Shown here: positions 45,550-57,923 of the stretch, piece after piece
Numbering within the stretch: position 1 is the first letter of the stretch
Layout of the letters: every line of letters starts with the position of its first letter
Assembly: GCA_021464245.1 (NCBI GenBank)
Contig: JADCRB010000013.1
Span: 3,722,364 to 3,786,363, forward strand
Direction of reading: 5' to 3'
DNA: 64,000 nucleotides
Origin: Carallia brachiata
Taxonomy: Eukaryota; Streptophyta; Magnoliopsida; Malpighiales; Rhizophoraceae
Notes under the pieces: model-generated
Told to the model about the DNA's origin: nothing
What the model saw: only the letters and a program-made list of their open reading frames with translations
Database searches by the model: none
Program-made: the position numbers and the translations under genes

Positions 45550-48500
45550 AATATAAATTATAACTTAAAGGATAATATATATAAATTTAATTTTTATTAT
45601 TAAAATTAATTTTATATAATATATTTTTTTTATATAAATCTAAAATCTCATAATATGTCAAAAAAAATCCCCCAACATATACTAAGTAATAAATATCAAC
45701 AAAAAAAACACGTAAATTTAAAAAAAAATTTAAATCTTTCCTCTCTCCTCCCATCAATTTTCAAAAAGAAAAAAAATAAAGAAAAAAGAAGATGGCGGAT
45801 AGCCTGTTGTTGTCACCCGTGACAGCCACAGGTCATCTTCTTTCAATTTATTCAGCATTTTTGATTTTTTTAAGACGTGTTCTTGTTCAACATGAATCTT
45901 TGACGTGTGGCTGAGTTTTTTTCAAGATTTTTTTTAGATATTTTTTAACGTATTGAATACGTATCTGTGTCGTATTTGATATATATTTCAACACTTGTAT
46001 AGTTTTATATTTAAAGTGTTTATATATCATTGAATAAGAATGAAATGAGGGACTTTATTATGTACATAAAAAAAAAAGTATATATATAACGTATACATAA
46101 TAATTAATTAATTATTTTATATAATAAAAAAATTAATAAAATATACATTTAATTTTATTATTTAATTTTATTATAATCGTATGTAACCTGCACGGTAACA
46201 TTAGTCGCCGAAAGAATAGAAGTTGAAAACTGTGACGTGGTGATGAATGATGTCAATCCAGAGAAATGTATAATTTAGGTTGTATAAATATTGTTATTAT
46301 GATACGAACGATATAGATACGACAGATATAAATATAATAATATATTAATTTTAAAAAATTAAAATACAGACATTATATATTTATATATATATATATATAT
46401 AAGTAATAGATTCGCACGATATATATATATATATTTAATTATATTTATTAATAATTTTATTTTATTTTATTTAAAAAATAAAAAGACATTTTAATTTTGA
46501 ATATTATTTTTACAATTTTTAAATTTTTTTAAAAAAATAAAACAATCATTTTCTTTTTTTAAAAAAAAGGTTAGAAGTAGTTTTTTTTCTCATTTAAGGA
46601 AATTTTAATGTAATTATTTTTTCTTTTTAAAAAATATGAGTAAATTTGAGAGATTTTTTTCTGTTAAGATATTTTTTCCTTTTTAAATAGGAGAATTGAA
46701 GAATTTTTTTATTATTGTTTTCTTTCATTAAAAAATTTTATAATTATAAAATTTAATTAGAGTTAAAGTAGTACTATATAAATCAATAAAATCTTTATTA
46801 GATTACAATTATATTTATATTAATTTATTTATAGAATTTTAATTCTTATTACGATAGAATATTAATAATTATAAGATATTTTAATATTTTTAATTTATAA
46901 ATTTATAAAAAAATCATCAACTGACAAGAAAAGAAAATTTGAAATTTTCTCATATTTTGCTATCACTACAAGTGTTGTGGTAATTAAGTGGTCTTTTCCT
47001 TGATTGCGTAGGCTAATCTGTTTCATTGAAATTGAATATCTTTGAGTAAAGGACAAGGAAATTTTAGAGGAAAAGCTGTTAATGAGTCATTAAGTGATAA
47101 TTATTTGCTAATAAAAAAGGGCCAAGATGTTGACCGGCCAGAAAAATCCTGGGAAGCAGCTGATGGGGGCGGGTAGAACTGATATTTGCAATTGCAATTA
47201 TTATTTTGAAGAAGACGAGGGCTTTTTGGTTCAATGGTAGGACAATTTCTGGGAGCTAGATATGTAATTATCAGGACAGTGTAGGGGAACCTTCCTTTGT
47301 CCCAACCAACATTGCCAAAATGAATACTGTTTTTCAAAAACAATTTTAAATCCAAGGAAAAGTTTGGTATCGAGAGTTAATAATAGACATGCGAGATGTA
47401 CAGATTTAATTATTTTTTTAAAAAAATTATTTTTATTTATTTTTATTTAAAATAAATAATAAAAATTCTAAATTTTGAGTATTATTTTTTTAAAAATTTT
47501 TAAATGTTTTAAGAAAAAAAAATTTTCCTTTTTAGGAAAATAAATTTAGAAGTAATGTTTTTTTTCTTTTGAAGAAAAAAAATTAGAGCAATTTTTTTAA
47601 TCTTTTTTCTTTCCTATAAAAGAAGATTCATGAAATAGTTTTTTTTTTTTTTTATCATTTTATTTTGTTATAAAATTTATAGTTATATAGATTTAACTAT
47701 AGTTAAAGTACGAATATATTAATTAATAAAATTTTTAAAATTATAAAATATTTTAATATTATTTTTAATTTATAAATTTTTAAAAAATTACCACATATTA
47801 AAAAAAAGACTAAGATTTTCTCTTAATTTTAATTTTATATATTTACATACAAAAATAAATATAAGTAAATATTATTATTTAAAATAAAATATAAATTACA
47901 ACTTAAAGTACAACATATATAAATTTAATTTTTATTATTAAAATAAATTTTATAAAATATATATTTTTATGTATATTTAAAATCTCATAATACGTATTAA
48001 ATAATAAGTACTAACAAAAAAAAATATAAACTTAAAAAAATTTCAAATATTTCGTCTCTCTCCTCCCATTTGAATTTTTTTTAAAAAAAAAAAGAAGAGG
48101 ATTGCGGATGGCCTGTCGCCGTCACCCATGACAGCGACAGGGCATCTTTCTTTCCTATTTTTTTTTAGATGTTTTTCAATTTTTTTTAAGACATGTATTT
48201 TATATAATTTAGACATGTTTTTAATATGCTTGAGTCATGGCTGATTTTTTTTTTTAAATTTTTTAATAAATATTTTTAATATATTAAACACATGATTATA
48301 CCATGTTTGACATGTATCCGTGTCTAATATATATCTAACATTTATACGACTATAAATTTAGAGTGCCTATACATCATTGAATAAAAAATAAAATTAAGAG
48401 TCTCATTATATCCATATATATAAAAGTAAATACATAATACAATATAATAATTAATCAATTATTTTATATAATAAAATTTAAAAAAATATATTTGTTTTTA

Positions 48501-49160
48501 TTACGATTGTGAATAAGTGAATTGTTATATATAATATTAGTAATAGATCCGTACGATATGCGAATTTAATTATATTTATTAATAAATTTATTTTATTTTG
48601 TTTGAAAAATTAAAAGACATTTTATTTTTGAGTATTATTTTTTAGTAATTTTTAATTTTTTTAGAAAATTAAACAAATTTTTCTTTTTTTGAAAAAAAAT
48701 TTGGAAATAGTTTTTTTTTTAATTTTCTTCTTATTTGAGAAAATTTTAATGTAAGTCTTTTTTTTTTCCTTTTTAAATAAATATAGGTAAATTTGAGAAA
48801 ATTTTCATTTATTCAGATATTTTCTTAATATTTTTCTGGTTAACAAATTTTTTTAAGTAGAAGAATTTAAGAATAGTGTTTTTTATTTTTTTTCTTTTAT
48901 TAGAAAATTTTGTAATTTTAAGATTTAATTAGAATCAAAATAGTAACGTATAAATTAATAAAATTTTTATTAGATTATAATTATATTTATATTAATTAAT
49001 TTATAAAATTTTAATCCTTATAATATAATTTTAATAATTATGAGATATTTTAATATTTTTATTTAATATTTTTAATTTATAAATTTATAAAAAATGAACA
49101 AATAACAGAAAGAGAAAAATTAATTTTTTTAATTTTAATTTTATATACTTATGTATAAAT
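45550..49160. repeat. AT-rich internal duplication upstream of SDR3
   Basis: Two copies about 2.3 kb apart: 45,550-46,960 and 47,880-49,150. Shared landmarks are AACTTAAAG...ATATATAAATTTAATTTTTATTATTAAAAT, AAAATCTCATAATA, and a GC-richer island GATGGC.TGTCG/TTG...TCACCC.TGACAG at 45,790 and 48,100. A partial third copy of the T-rich part lies at 47,350-47,820. Intervening sequence 46,960-47,350 holds no recognisable gene. Confidence 0.65.
46201..46275 (+). promoter_or_regulatory. Stranded copy of the SDR promoter motif
   Basis: GAAGTTGAAAACTGTGACGT followed by GGTGATGAATGATGTCAATCCAG matches the SDR3 upstream region at 49,180-49,220, but no SDR exon follows for 3 kb. It marks where the promoter stood before, or was copied during, the AT-rich expansion. 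Confidence 0.55.
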
Positions 49161-49191
49161 TAGTGTAGAAAGGAATGGAAGTTGAAAACTG

Positions 49192-49214
49192 TGACGTGAT
49201 GAATGATGTCATCC
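49192..49214 (+). promoter_or_regulatory. Paired TGACG-type (as-1-like) element before SDR3
   Basis: Same sequence as before SDR2 (TGACGTGATGAATGATGTCA then TCC), about 83 bp before the ATG. Surrounding promoter sequence (CAGTCCTTAT, CCAGGCCAGGTCACC) is also shared with SDR2. Confidence 0.5.
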
Positions 49215-49296
49215 AGAGATATGGCCAGTCCTTATTTTTAACAATATCCAGGCCAGGTCACCCCGTTGCTTTTTACCCATGCTATCCTGAGCCACA

Positions 49297-50985
49297 ATGG
49301 CCAGCACAAATTCCCCAACCATCAACTCCAACCCACCGTCTCTCCCACTGCAAGACCGGGTGGCTATAGTCACCGGCTCCTCCCGAGGTATTGGCAAGGC
49401 CATAGCCATCCACTTGGCCTCGCTGGGAGCAAGGGTCGTGGTCAATTATGCTTCCAACAAGGACCAAGCTGATCTGGTGGCTCAAGAGATCAACTCTTCT
49501 TGGTCTTCTCTTGGACCCCCACGAGCCATCGTGGTCCAGGCTGATGTATCCGAGCCTGCCCATGTTAAGTTGCTGTTTGATGAGGCAGAGAGGGTGTTTG
49601 GATCGCAGGTTCATGTTTTGGTCAATTCTGGTGGCATTATACATACCAAGTACCCCACTATTGCTACTACCTCCTTGGAGGATTTTGATCGTATTTGCAG
49701 GTACCATTTATTATTCCCATAATTTTTTTTGGTCTATTATTCTAATAGATTATTTATCTTTATTATTTCCATAATTTTTGGGTGTCTTCTTTATGTGCAA
49801 AAAGGGGATAATCAGCTCTAAGTTTTTCCTTCTTTTATCTTGTTAAGTTTACAAGAGTAACGAGAACAATTCATGTGAGTCAAATTGTCTCTGTTTTCTT
49901 TGAGAAAATGTTTGTATGTTTTTTTTATGTATCGATTGGTGTGCTGAATGTAATAAAATTAATAATATTTATAATAAAAAATAACAGATTTTAATTTATA
50001 TTATCTTTTGTTATCAAAATAATCAAATTATCAATTTTATTGTAAAAATTTTAGTTTTTTATATTCAATACATCCATCGGCACAAAAAAATAGATGCATG
50101 AATTGGTATTGCTTCTCTTTACGCAAAGATAGATGTAATATGCAAAGAGGTTAATCTTTGTGAAAATGTAAAAATTACCATATCATTTATTATAAAGTTC
50201 AGTTATGACTTATAATCTTTATCAACATCCTGCATGTTAACTTGAGTCTTATGTGGATTTGACATTATAATAACTTATTTGACATAATATTAGATTTCGG
50301 TTCATTATTTTGTCTACTCTCGTCGTGTGGTGGTTGATGCCTTTTATTGTTGCTAATACAAGGGAGTACAAATTGAACTAAATTTTACTTTCTATAAGTT
50401 CATATGTGCGTGAATTAGACCTAATTATAAAAATTAAGAGTTCAGACCCATTTAAATCTACTGAATGAGTTGAAAGAGGAGACATATGAATTGACAGGAT
50501 TAGAAAAAAAAAAACAATGATTATCTTGCTTTCTAAATGCAAATTTTCATAGTTTTGGTGTTTGTTGCTTTTCCAGTGTGAATCTTAGAGGCTCGTTCTT
50601 GTGCTGCAAAGAGGCAGCAAATCGAATAAAACGGGGCGGCGGGGGAAGGATCATAATGCTGTCATCCTCACTTGTGCGGACCTTGAAGCCAGACATGGCA
50701 ACATACACAGCAACGAAGGCAGCAGTGGAAGCCATGACGAAGATACTAGCAAAAGAGCTCAAGGGGACTAGCATCACTGCAAATTGTGTGGCACCAGGGC
50801 CTATTGCTACTGAAATGTTCCTCACTGGCAAGAGTGAGGAGCAGGTCAAGTTGGTCATTGATCAGTGCCCACTTCGGAGGCTTGGGGAGACTGAGGATGT
50901 GGCTCGTCTTGTTGGGTTCTTGGCTAGTGATGCTAGTGAGTGGGTCAATGGTCAGGTCATTGACGTTACTGGTGGCTATGTTTGA
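49297..50985 (+). CDS. NADPH-dependent aldehyde reductase-like SDR, copy 3 (intact)
   Basis: Two exons, 49,297-49,700 and 50,577-50,985, joined through a split codon (AG|T), 270 residues. It begins [28 protein letters not shown] is the cofactor motif, then [17 protein letters not shown] (compatible with NADP), [26 protein letters not shown] where copy 1 has LVNSAG, IIMLSSS with the catalytic Ser, YTATK as YxxxK, and [12 protein letters not shown]. The end is WVNGQVIDVTGGYV. Role as for copy 1: probably NADPH-dependent reduction of reactive carbonyls, cytosolic by lack of a transit peptide. It is the intact twin of copy 2; differences include LRRLGETEDVARLV versus [14 protein letters not shown]. 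The start codon is the only ATG in frame near the conserved region. Confidence 0.9.
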
Positions 50986-52345
50986 GAAAGCAAAATGACA
51001 CGTTTTCTCTGTTTTTTTTTTTTTTAATTCAATCTAGTTGGAGTGAACGAAAATATTTAATTATAAGTGAAATGAAATTTAAATTTCAACTTAAATTTAA
51101 ATTTAATGACTATTAAGTTATCTTTAGTAATAACTATTTGTATTTTTATATACTTTTAGATGTATGTATGATTAGAAATAAGGATATGACCAAAATCTTC
51201 ATTCTTCACGAATGAAAGTTTCATAGTACGATGTTGTTGTTGACTTGTAATATGATTTATGCAGGAATATTATTTGTATATCATCGCCGGGTGTTATAGC
51301 TTCATCTCCATCTATAGTGACATGTTTTTTTAAAATGGACTACGCATCCCAGAATCTTCAATGCAATATGTAAAATTATAACAAATAAAGTCGTCTATCA
51401 GCATCTGAAATGACACATTTTTTGGGCATGAGCGAGGTTTTTTTTTTTTTTAATTTAAAAAAATTTTTAAACACGTAATTATAAAATAAAAATTTCATCT
51501 ATTAGGTTACAATTTTACTATCAGTGTCACGTCCTACACGTCTTCCAACAAGCCATAGGGGAGTCAATGGCATGGGAGTTGCAGTGAGGATGATCCCCCT
51601 AGAGTTTTTGTGATTAAGAACAAAAACTTGTCCTACTTGTATATGCCCTGAAGGCCCTCAGCGATGTCAAATTATCTAAATTCTTAGATAAGCTTAAAGT
51701 TTTTCTTTTTTTAATTTAATTAATTTTAATTGAGTTTTAAACTCGAATTCTCAATTTTAAAAATTAATTTTATCAATTAAATTATGGAGTATTACCACTT
51801 TAAGCTTAAATCTAATCTCGGAACAAAAAATAATAACAATAAAAAAAAAAAAGGATCGTCTTTTAAGAACCAAGAAATTCCGACTGAAAGCCATTCAACA
51901 CTACAAGAAGTAGAGCATACACCACGATACCGACTTGTCGTTCTCTTCTCTCTTGTCATTCCTAAAGAGTACTTTGAAACGTTACTCAGCTTAAACCCTT
52001 TTCTCTAGGGTTTTATCAATATATTGCAAACTTGGGCATGCCAAATCTTTTCAAAGAAGCCTCTTTTCCGGAATTCGTCTATTGAATCTTTGGAGAGCTT
52101 TGTGTTTGTGGCAAAGAAGCCAATTTTCTGAGATTCCTGAGTTTCTTCCAAAGGTAACAAAGCCCCAAGTTGAAACCTTTATATATCATTTCAATGCTCA
52201 ATTATCCCTGTCTTGATTGCAATTTTCTGATGAAACCCAAAATTTACAACTTCAATTAATATTAATCTGCGGAAGATTGCGCTTGCTTACTCCTCTCTGA
52301 GTGTGTGTTCATGTTAATGATGTGTTTTTGCCGTCTTTCCTTGCC
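50986..52345. other. SDR3 3' flank and mTERF upstream region
   Basis: Left part matches the SDR2 3' flank. From about 51,780 the sequence is unique to unit B; a possible mTERF leader lies at 51,900-52,345, with GTAACAAAGC at 52,153 as a possible 5' UTR donor. The frames at 51,784-52,008 and 52,301 onward before the mTERF ATG are not supported as genes. Confidence 0.5.
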
Positions 52346-54126
52346 ATGGTGACATTAATCAGAACCAGAAGTTGTATTGGGTTCTCTAGATTCTGTCAAA
52401 TGATTGCTGGGACCAGCCCTTTTCTCCTTTTCTCTCCTTTGATTGATGAAAATTGTATATCACACAAAACCCATTTTCGAATTTGTTTAAAGATCGAAGC
52501 TTTTCTTGTGTTAGAGCTGGCCACAATCCAAAAGTGTGCTGTTCTGTGTCAACCCGATCATATGCTTCTCTTACTTGTAACCGTGTCACGCGAGTTGCCA
52601 GAACTGAGGCCCAAGATGTGCTTTTTGATTACTTGCATAGCACTAGGAGTTACAATTTCACCGATGCAGAACACATTAGCAAGAACTCACCTCAGTTCCT
52701 GCAAAATTTGCTCTCCAAGATTGATAGTGACAAAGATGTTACTCGGTCATTGAGAAAATTCCTTCAATATAATCCTATTAATGAGTTTGAGCCATTCTTT
52801 GAGAGTTTGGGTTTGAGCCTGTCCGAAGCATATTCTCTTCTTCCTCGGCACTTGATGTTTCTGAGTGATGATCATGTCTTGCTTGAGAACTTCCAGGTTT
52901 TGTGTAATTATGGGATACCTCGTGGCAAGATGGGAAGGATGTATAGGGAAGCAAGAGAGATATTCACGGGTGAGAATGTATCGTTGGCTATGAAACTTCA
53001 GGCTTATGAGAACTTGGGTCTTGGTAAATCTACAGTCATTAAGCTTGTCAGTTGTTGCCCATCTCTCTTGGTTGGTGGTGTTGATAGTGAATTTGTTACA
53101 GTTCTTGAAAAATTAATAGACTAGGGCTAAAAAATGAGTGGATTGGGGGATACCTGTCTGAGCATGATTCATTTAATTGGAAAAGAATGCTTGATATGAT
53201 GGATTTCCTTGAGAAAGTAGGTTACAACAAGGAGCAGTTGCACTACTTGTTTAAGACACGTCCTACGTTGGTACTTGAAGGTTCTGGGAAGAAGGTTTAT
53301 GTACTGTTTGGCCGTTTATTTAAAATGGGTCTCAAGATGAACGACATCTCTTCTCTGTTTATACAAAACCCACAAGTTTTGTCAGTGAAGTGTTCAAAGA
53401 ATCTTGATCGGGCCATAGATTTCTTTTTCGACATTGGAATGGGAATAGAAGAGATTGGAAGCATTGTAGTCACAAATATAGAGCTCTTATGCTTACATTC
53501 ACTGAAAGGTCCTAATACTATTTGCAAAGAGTTAGATGTTAGCAAAGATGGTTTATGCCAAATTTTAAGGGAAATCCGACGAAGTTCTTCAGCTTGGCTC
53601 TTAAGTCTAGACCCAAAAGCAGCAAAGAAGCTGTTTCCCAAGTTCCAAGTAACCAAGCAGAGAAAACAGCTTTCTTATTGAAACTGGGGTATGTTGAAAA
53701 TTCAGATGAGATGATGAGAGCACTAAAGAAGTTCCGAGGAAGAGGTGATCAGTTGCAAGAGAGGTTCGACTGTTTGGTGCAAGCGGTTTGGACTGCCATG
53801 TTGTTTCAAGCTTAGTTAGACAAGCTCCGATGGTGCTTAACCTGACCAAAGATGTGATTGAAAAGAAGATCGATTGCCTGACAAACTGCTTAGGCTACCC
53901 GCTACACTCATTGGCAACATTCCCAACATACTTATGTTATGATATGGAGAGGATTAATCAAAGGTTCAAAATGTATGCCTGGCTGAGAGACAGAGGTGCT
54001 GCAAAACCAATGCTGTCCTTGAGCACAATCCTTGCGTGTTCCGATGCACGATTTGTAAAGTATTTTGTAAATGCTCATCCTGAAGCCCCAAGCGTCTGGG
54101 AAAGTATAAAGAATGTGTCTGCTTGA
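52346..54126 (+). CDS. mTERF-family organelle protein, four one-base frame breaks
   Basis: Mitochondrial transcription termination factor (mTERF) proteins are helical-repeat nucleic-acid-binding proteins that act on organelle gene expression. The proposed start (52,346) gives MVTLIRTRSCIGFSRFCQMI, a basic/hydrophobic mitochondrial-targeting-like N-terminus. The body shows repeated mTERF motifs: LSEAYSLLPRHLMFLSDD, SCCPSLLVGG, LFKTRPTLVLEGSGKKV, SSLFIQNPQVLS, QAPMVLNLTKDVIEKK, YPLHSLATFPTYLCYDM and, at the end, DARFVKYFVNAHPEAPSVW. It may belong to the plant MTEF18/SHOT1 group; that subfamily call is from memory and uncertain. Frame breaks fall near 52,458, 53,111-53,125 (AATTAATAG; the truncated copy has one more A), 53,571-53,577 (GAAATCCG; the truncated copy reads in-frame GAAGACCC) and 53,784-53,786 (GCGGT for GCGGGT). 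Intact length would be about 590 residues. No intron is needed. Confidence 0.83.
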
Positions 54127-54130
54127 ATAT

Positions 54131-55000
54131 TATGTATCCTTTTGTGGGAGTTCTCTGTATCATGTGCAGGTTTGTAGCACAATCTGTACTCTTGTTTGCT
54201 GAGTCTTTTGGGCATCTTCAATACAGCAGTGGATCAACCTATTCTTTTATTTGGCCATTCAGACAGCCTCATTTTTATTGGCTTAATGTTGACCAAGCAA
54301 ATGCAATGAAAATTTAACATAAAAACCTCCCTCACAAAGGAGATGAATGCATAATGTGATCAATCAATGCCTTATTAATTAATTAATTATTTGTTTTTTC
54401 CCTTAAAAATTCATTTCGTCTTTTCCCGTAAACTATCTATTTTTTAAATAATTTTTATTCCGCATCTGTACAATAGGAAAAAGCTTACTTTTATTTTCTA
54501 TAAAATTAAAAGTTGGTAAGAGAAACTAAGATATTATTCATTAATAATTCATAACGGTTGCATTATGATATGCAAACATATCATTTTTATGAACTGTTTA
54601 GCTGCGCTGTCAAAATTTTATTATTAATTTCTGCTGTATAATATCCTAAGTTTATATCTCTGTAAATTTTAGATTTTCAATAATAACAGTGAATTTATTT
54701 TTTTTATCAAAACAATGAATTTTTTATAAGAATACTAACTGTCTAAAGCTAAAGTCCCTCCAATCAAGTCATACCACCTGTCCAAAAAATATCACCTAAG
54801 AAGGGCATTAACGTCATCTCAACCCACAATTGCAACTCCAAAGGGAAAAAGGAAATGGGCAAACAAGACAATTCAACCACACACATATACAAAACAAACT
54901 AAAAAATCCGGCGTTTGCCAATCTTACCCCTTGCAACCGGCGATACCAAGTAATCAGAATTCACCCAAAACGCCACCGACCCCTCTTTCCCAGTCACCTC
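54131..55000. other. Intergenic region upstream of TBP
   Basis: mTERF 3' flank followed by the TBP promoter. No gene is seen. Confidence 0.6.
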
Positions 55001-55008
55001 TATATATA
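55001..55008 (+). promoter_or_regulatory. TATA box of the TBP gene
   Basis: TATATATA preceded by CACCTC and followed by ACCTC, in a GC-richer stretch about 570 bp before the TBP ATG. A C/T-rich leader with CTCTCT runs follows from about 55,050 to 55,195, typical of plant transcription starts. This suggests transcription begins near 55,035 and that the long 5' UTR is unspliced or spliced within it. Confidence 0.6.
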
Positions 55009-55571
55009 CCTCTCAACACCTACATAAGCCCTCGCCTATCTTCCCAATAATTCGCTCTTTCTCTCTCTAACAGCGAGGCAACGCCCCCTCTCTCTCTTAA
55101 TCAGAGCGACCAACCAAAACCCCAATCTTTATCGAGACTTCGAGGCCGCTCTCTATCCGAGCACCCTCTTATAGCTCTCTCTCTCTCTCTCACTAACATT
55201 CATATAAATCAACAAACCCATATAAAAGAAGCCGCTTTTCAAAATTTTCCCTCTAAAGATCGTAACTTTCCAGTCTAATCTTCCGCCAAACTGAAAACCT
55301 CTATTTATTTTGTCGATTCCTTTCTGGGTTTCTTGTAATTTGGGATTTTCTTAGCAGATCCGTTTCTGGGGTTTGCTCTTTTTCGAGGAATTAGATTTTT
55401 CTGGGGTCTTGGAATTGGATCAATATTAATTGATACCCGCCGATCTTGTTGTAGATTTAGCTGTGTCTGTTGAAAAGATTTAAGATTTAGAGGTATTAGA
55501 AAAAAACAAAATAAAAAGAAAGAGACCCAAAAGATTATTGAGTGTGGCTGAGAGAAGCAGTATAATAAGAG

Positions 55572-57923
55572 ATGGCGGAACAAGGAGGTCTGGAAGGGAG
55601 CCAGCCTGTGGATCTTTCGAAACATCCATCTGGCATTGTTCCCACTCTTCAGTAAGTCTCTTTTTGGTCTCTCCTCGGCTGCACCGGTTACCCATAAATT
55701 GTTATTTGTCGTCTATTTGTATCAATGTTTTGAATTAGGTGGTATGGTAGGCAAAGGCTTTTTAGGCTACGAATGGTTTCCGGGTTCATCGGAAAGGGGA
55801 AGAGATTTTTCGAGATGGGTATCCAGTGTACTGGATTTGTTCAACGGGGGTTGGGGTATTTCTGGTGTGTTAAATTGAAAAGGGATGGCAACAAAGATTT
55901 GGGTTAAAACCGGTTTGTTTTTTGATGATGTAAGTTTCCTTTTATGGTTTGTTTTGAAACTCGTTCAGTTTTTGATGTATTGTGATTTGTATCAGGTTAA
56001 TTCTGCCATTTTAGATTGTTATGTGTGTTGTTAACTTAGGGTCCCTTTTTCGATGCAAGGGATGCTGTGGGTATGTATTGGCCATTTGTTAGCCACTGAT
56101 GATTGGGTAGCAAGACTTGAGATGAGGTGAAATGGGTGGGATGGCCAATAATATTTCAAGTTCTTGGTGTAAAGTACTCTAGCTTTTGTATCCTATTCAA
56201 AGAGAGATTGTGTGTGAGTGAGCTTTTTTCATGTCTGCTCTGAGACTTCAGGCTGTTATGTAAGGGAATGTGCTGTAATAAAGGTCTTCAAATGTGTGTG
56301 CTTTCAAGATACATAGTAAATATCTTGGACAGATTCAACATCTTTACTCCGTGGACATCGTTGACCAGTGTAAATTAGCAATTGTGTATGATATTTAGAT
56401 TTTGTGCTAATGGTGTATGCTTCTAGGAACATTGTATCAACGGTAAATTTAGATTGCAAGCTGGATCTCAAGCAAATAGCGTTGCAAGCTCGCAATGCTG
56501 AATACAATCCCAAGGTAAGTAATGGTTTCAATGGAGTTTGCTGAATATTATCTGTTTTTGTTTGGAGTTGATTGCCAACTGTGTACTTGTGTTTGTGCAG
56601 CGTTTTGCTGCTGTCATTATGAGGATTAGGGAGCCAAAAACTACTGCATTAATTTTTGCCTCTGGAAAGATGGTGAGTGATTCTACCAATTGAAATGGTT
56701 TCTTTTTTATGAACAAATGTTGATTTTCCAATTCATGGTTGCATAAGTTGAATGAGCACAATATAATTGTTGTAGTATATGTTTGGAGAGAATTGCTATA
56801 TGTTTTTGATAAAGTTACCATGGTATATTGACATTTGGACTATCTTTCACTTAACAGTTTCTTAAATTGGGTTTTTATGTGTTAGACCTTGTTTATGGGG
56901 TTTGTGTTCTTAAAGATGGTCATTCCTGCAATAGTGATATAAGTTTTTGTGTTTCTTCTTGGTCTTTAACTGCAAGATTCTGTGTTTCTTCCGTTACAGG
57001 TGTGCACAGGTGCCAAAAGTGAACAACAGTCAAAACTAGCAGCGAGGAAGGTATTGGTTGCTCTCCTTTGTAAATTTGTGCGTTAACATTAATATATAGA
57101 TGTACCAATCTGATGTGAAGTGTTCCAGTATGCTAGAATCATCCAGAAGCTTGGATTTCCTGCCAAGTTCAAGGTATTATTACTCTCTCCTTCTCTCTTT
57201 CTTTTCCTCTCCTTTTTTATAACTTTCTCATGACAATTGCGGCTGTTATTTTTTTTGTTATTTCCTTGTTAGTAGTCTCCTTTCTGTTTTTGTGTTAGTC
57301 TCATTGTTAATATTCTGTTTTGTTTACTTGTTCTTATTGCAATTACCAGGACTTCAAGATTCAGAATATTGTTGGCTCCTGTGATGTTAAATTTCCGATA
57401 AGACTTGAAGGTCTTGCATACTCCCACGGTGCTTTCTCGAGTGTAAGTAACATTAAGTTGAACTTAAGCTAGCAGTAATTGCAGTTTTCAATGATTGTCC
57501 CATTAATGAAATCTTTTCTTGTGGTTTCTTGTGTGTATTCTTGCAGTATGAACCTGAACTCTTTCCTGGCCTAATATATCGCATGAAACAGCCAAAGATT
57601 GTGCTTCTTATATTTGTATCTGGAAAAATTGTGATCACTGGAGCCAAGGTGAATTCACAATTTCATGTCTAGCTGCTTTCCTGGAGAGACTCTTTGGATT
57701 TGGTAACTGAAACTTTTCCTTCTGAAATTTAGGTGAGAGAGGAGACTTACACAGCATTTGAGAACATATACCCTGTCCTTACAGAGTTCAGGAAGGTCCA
57801 GCAGTGGTATGAGTCTCTCTCTCTCTCCCTCTCTCTCTCTCTCGTTCTTTCACTCTTTCTCTCTTCCTGCCACTCAAATAGATGTGCTCAGATTTTGCAT
57901 ATTTGTTTTTTCCTGGTTGCAGA
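55572..57923 (+). CDS. TBP2: TATA-binding protein (TBP), canonical copy
   Basis: TBP binds the TATA box and bends promoter DNA as part of TFIID; it also serves Pol I and Pol III. Eight coding exons: 55,572-55,651, 56,427-56,514, 56,601-56,672, 57,000-57,050, 57,129-57,173, 57,350-57,442, 57,547-57,648 and 57,733-57,806, plus the last base of the stop at 57,923. All borders are GT-AG. The protein is 201 residues, starting [20 protein letters not shown]. Both saddle repeats are complete, with the four intercalating Phe ([29 protein letters not shown]). The last exon ends QQ-TG; splicing to 57,923 completes TGA, giving the usual plant end EFRKVQQ. If that intron is retained the frame reads on as QQWYESLSL through a CT repeat. 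I cannot tell TBP1 from TBP2 orthology by sequence; the symbol rests on neighbours (see findings). Confidence 0.93.
57811..57865 (+). repeat. (CT)n microsatellite in the last TBP intron
   Basis: Interrupted CT repeats begin a few bases after the donor of the final intron, giving the intron a pyrimidine-rich body. Confidence 0.85.

Larger units (their letters stand above)
41915..54130 (+). repeat. Tandem duplication unit B (spacer - SDR3 - full-length mTERF)
   Basis: Colinear with unit A; see that entry for landmarks. It is about 5 kb longer because of an insertion at 42,640-43,270, an expanded AT-rich block at about 46.2-49.2 kb, and the 5' and 3' parts of mTERF that unit A lacks. Confidence 0.8.

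Noticed and set aside
49209..49707. Long minus-strand frames opposite SDR3 (and the same opposite SDR2)
   Set aside because: Antisense shadows of the conserved Rossmann-fold exon.
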